Shown here piece by piece: positions 20,131-22,011 of a DNA stretch of 22,011 nt. The stretch spans positions 1 through 22,011 of the IMG/VR virus record IMGVR_UViG_3300018057_000045. One strand, written 5' to 3'. Source of the DNA: a virus. Position numbers and translations under genes: made by a program. Position 1 is the first letter of the stretch, and every line of letters begins with the position of its first letter. Below the pieces are notes generated by a model, which saw only the letters and a program-made list of their open reading frames with translations, did not search any database and was not told where the DNA came from.

Positions 20131-21402
20131 GTGCCCGCATTATCCGAACCTTTGACCACCGAGTTGCTGCCCTGCCCGCCCAACGGTACCATTGCGACCG
20201 CGACGACGATACGGCGGAAAAGGGGACCATCCTTGAGCCGTCGTACAGGACAAAGTGGTAGCGTGTTCCAACAGAATCAAAACTCGTGGAATCCAGCAGC
20301 ACCCGCTTATGGTCGCTTCTGGGTTGACTCTCCGGAGGGCCGAAAGCGCCGGGTAATTTCGCTGGGCGTGTGCACCACGCGCACCGTTGCCAAGCGAAAA
20401 CTCCGCGAGCACATCGAATCCGAGGGCGTCAATTCCGCAGCGACCCTCATTTCAACCACAACACCGGGTACGACTTTCCGCGAACAGGCAAAGCGGTGGA
20501 TTGCTTCGCTTGCCACGCGCCGTCGTCGTCCGGTCAAACCCGCCACGATTTTTGGCTGGCAGCACGCACTGGACAAATGGATTCTCCCGACCCTCGGTGA
20601 TAAGCCAGTGGCCGATGTTTCCAATGCCGCGCTCAAGCTGCTACTCGAAACGATGGCGGCTGGCGGGCTGTCCGCAAAGACAATCGTGAACTACGCGCAG
20701 GTTCCAAAGATGGTGGTCGCGTCGGTAGTCACCGCCGAGGGGGAGCAAGTTTACCCGCGAACATGGAACCACGATTTCATGGGGCTGCCCATCATTGATC
20801 CAAACAAACAGCACCGGCCTACCGTGACCGAGACGGAAGTTGGTGCTCTTACAACCAGTGCCGCGTATCGTTTCGCGGTCCTGTTCGCCTTGCTTGCAGG
20901 TGCCGGATTGCGGGCGGGTGAGGCCCTTGCGGTTAAGGCGACCGACTTCTCGTCAGATTTTCGCGTGCTTCATGTGACGCGTTCCATCTGGCACGGTCTG
21001 GAGCAGGACCCCAAGACACCGGCGGCAATCCGCGAAGTGGACATCGCGGAGCCGCTGGCCGCATTGCTGCGGGTGTACGCGGAAGGCAGGACCGGATACT
21101 TGTTCGCCACGCGGAGCGGGCGACCGGTTGCTCAGCGGAACGTACACCGGGCAGCCGGTGTTGGCCTTCACGCGTTTCGGCGATTCCGTACCGAGACTCT
21201 TCGCCGGGCGCGCGTGCCGGAGGACCTCATCGCATTGTGGCTTGGGCACGCGCCCAAGTCGGTGACTGACCTCTACGCGGGCGGGTTGCAGCATGACCTA
21301 GCTTGGCGGCGTGAATGGTGCGACCGCGTCGGGCTTGGTTTTTCAGTTGGGCTAATTGGGGCTAGAAACAACGCGCCACTTGCGTTGCAGAAAGCCGCGT
21401 AA
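20131..21402 (+). CDS. int: Tyrosine-recombinase integrase
   Basis: The 423-residue protein starts at a GTG with AAGGAG upstream. The N-terminal half has a short arm-binding-like segment (WNPAAPAYGRFWVDSPEGRK, RVISLGVCTTRTVAKRKLRE) and a SAM-like core-binding domain (TTFREQAKRWIASL…WILPTLGDKPVADVS). The catalytic domain holds Arg261 in GAGLRAGEAL, Lys295 in the DPKT hairpin, HAFR with His347 and Arg350, LGH with His373, and Tyr382 in VTDLYAGG, so all catalytic residues are present. It ends 25 bases from the tRNA-Asn 3' end. It would integrate and excise the prophage there. The spacer 19905-20130 has no recognisable gene. Confidence 0.93.
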   Translation: MPALSEPLTTELLPCPPNGTIATATTIRRKRGPSLSRRTGQSGSVFQQNQNSWNPAAPAYGRFWVDSPEGRKRRVISLGVCTTRTVAKRKLREHIESEGVNSAATLISTTTPGTTFREQAKRWIASLATRRRRPVKPATIFGWQHALDKWILPTLGDKPVADVSNAALKLLLETMAAGGLSAKTIVNYAQVPKMVVASVVTAEGEQVYPRTWNHDFMGLPIIDPNKQHRPTVTETEVGALTTSAAYRFAVLFALLAGAGLRAGEALAVKATDFSSDFRVLHVTRSIWHGLEQDPKTPAAIREVDIAEPLAALLRVYAEGRTGYLFATRSGRPVAQRNVHRAAGVGLHAFRRFRTETLRRARVPEDLIALWLGHAPKSVTDLYAGGLQHDLAWRREWCDRVGLGFSVGLIGARNNAPLALQKAA

Positions 21403-21427
21403 CCCGATGACAGGGCGGGAAATAAAA

Positions 21428-21502
<75 letters not shown>

Positions 21503-21790
21503 GTGGGAGCAACACGCTTGCCTGCGTGCTGAATTGTCAACGAAATCATATCAGAGGCTGCAGCCGATTGGAAACTCGCGAGTCCGAGGTGCGTTGAACG
21601 ATCAGCAGGCGGCTGTTTCATCGCATCAGCTCACCACCGGTTCTCTCCCGAGAGAGCCAAGATTATTCTTTCGAATCGTGGGCCGCAGGATCATCGTGGG
21701 GCATCGCCGCCGCCAGTAGGGCGCGCCCGTGGGCCACTGTTCTGCTAACCTAATCCTCGGCGTCTCGTCCACAACAGGAGTGAGGTGTTC

Positions 21791-22011
21791 ATGCTGGGAG
21801 GTTCGCGTTTGCTGACTTTTTTCCTGATTTTTCTCATCGGTGTGGTTGCCCTGGTCTGCGCGGAGGATTCCCGGGCTGGGGATTCCACCGCTCCTTCTAG
21901 TCCGAGCGGTCCTCCGAAAGCCAAAGTTGTTCCGGTCGAGGACACCGTCCAGGGGCACAAAATCGTCGATCGCTACCGCTACCTCGAAGATCCGAACGAT
22001 CCCGACACCCA
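21791..22011 (+). CDS. Secreted prolyl oligopeptidase-like protein, 3'-truncated (host gene)
   Basis: ATG at 21791 follows AGGAGTGAGG. The first ~27 residues form a signal peptide or membrane anchor (SRLLTFFLIFLIGVVALVC), then a Ser/Pro-rich linker (SPSGPPKAK) and VEDTVQGHKIVDRYRYLED with PNDPDT at the window edge. The 'DxYRYLED' start of the propeller domain is typical of prolyl oligopeptidases (family S9A), which cleave after proline in short peptides. The catalytic domain is outside the window. Both CCWGG sites of the window lie in this gene. The 288 bases between it and the tRNA hold no recognisable gene. Confidence 0.85.
   Translation, partial: MLGGSRLLTFFLIFLIGVVALVCAEDSRAGDSTAPSSPSGPPKAKVVPVEDTVQGHKIVDRYRYLEDPNDPDT

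Overview
The window is most of one integrated siphovirus-type prophage and its right-hand junction with the host chromosome. The junction is an intact tRNA-Asn(GUU) gene at 21428-21502 (minus strand), with a tyrosine-recombinase integrase running up to its 3' end. The bases beyond it hold the start of a host gene, a secreted prolyl-oligopeptidase-like protein. Terminase, portal and capsid genes would lie to the left of the window. The host cannot be named firmly. The prolyl oligopeptidase and the general style of the genes would fit Acidobacteriota, but this is only a guess.

Layout, left to right. Positions 1-6782 are plus-strand late genes: connector (cut by the window edge), head closure, DUF3168 tail completion, HK97 gp10-like protein, a small protein, a GT2 glycosyltransferase, tail tube protein, a G/GT tail-assembly chaperone pair with a canonical CCCAAAC -1 slippery site, tape measure and a DUF2460 distal tail protein. 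The series then stops: no DUF2163, NlpC/P60 or tail-fibre/hub gene follows, and no endolysin is recognised. Positions 6793-10219 are an accessory region of mostly minus-strand single genes, some with their own terminators: a protein combining an HTH-like segment with six 17-residue repeats, a membrane protein with the CxxCx(11)CxxC signature, two small Cys-containing proteins, a small membrane protein and a DUF2314-like protein. Positions 10330-13103 are a compact operon for an EcoRII/Dcm-type restriction-modification system: a C5-cytosine methyltransferase with an N-terminal ribbon-helix-helix domain, an EcoRII-type endonuclease and Vsr. Positions 13117-15491 hold a YjzC-like protein, a second 17-residue-repeat protein between two perfect 37-bp direct repeats, and three small membrane proteins. 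Positions 15462-16323 are two minus-strand genes (HTH-like and zinc-ribbon). A 663-bp gene-free region rich in palindromes follows. Positions 16987-19904 are plus-strand early genes, including a winged-helix replication-initiator-like gene with eight 11-bp iteron-like units inside it. Then come integrase and tRNA.

How the parts fit together. The palindromic region separates divergent minus and plus operons and is the best candidate for the lysogeny/early control region. The iterons in the rep-like gene are a candidate origin. The restriction-modification operon and the CxxC membrane protein look like anti-phage or self-maintenance cargo.

The most striking whole-window signal is that, read by eye, CCWGG (the EcoRII/Dcm site) is absent from the prophage. 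The only two copies seen, at 21850 and 21949, are both in the host gene beyond the junction. Some 43 copies would be expected in the CCWGG-free stretch at equal base frequencies.
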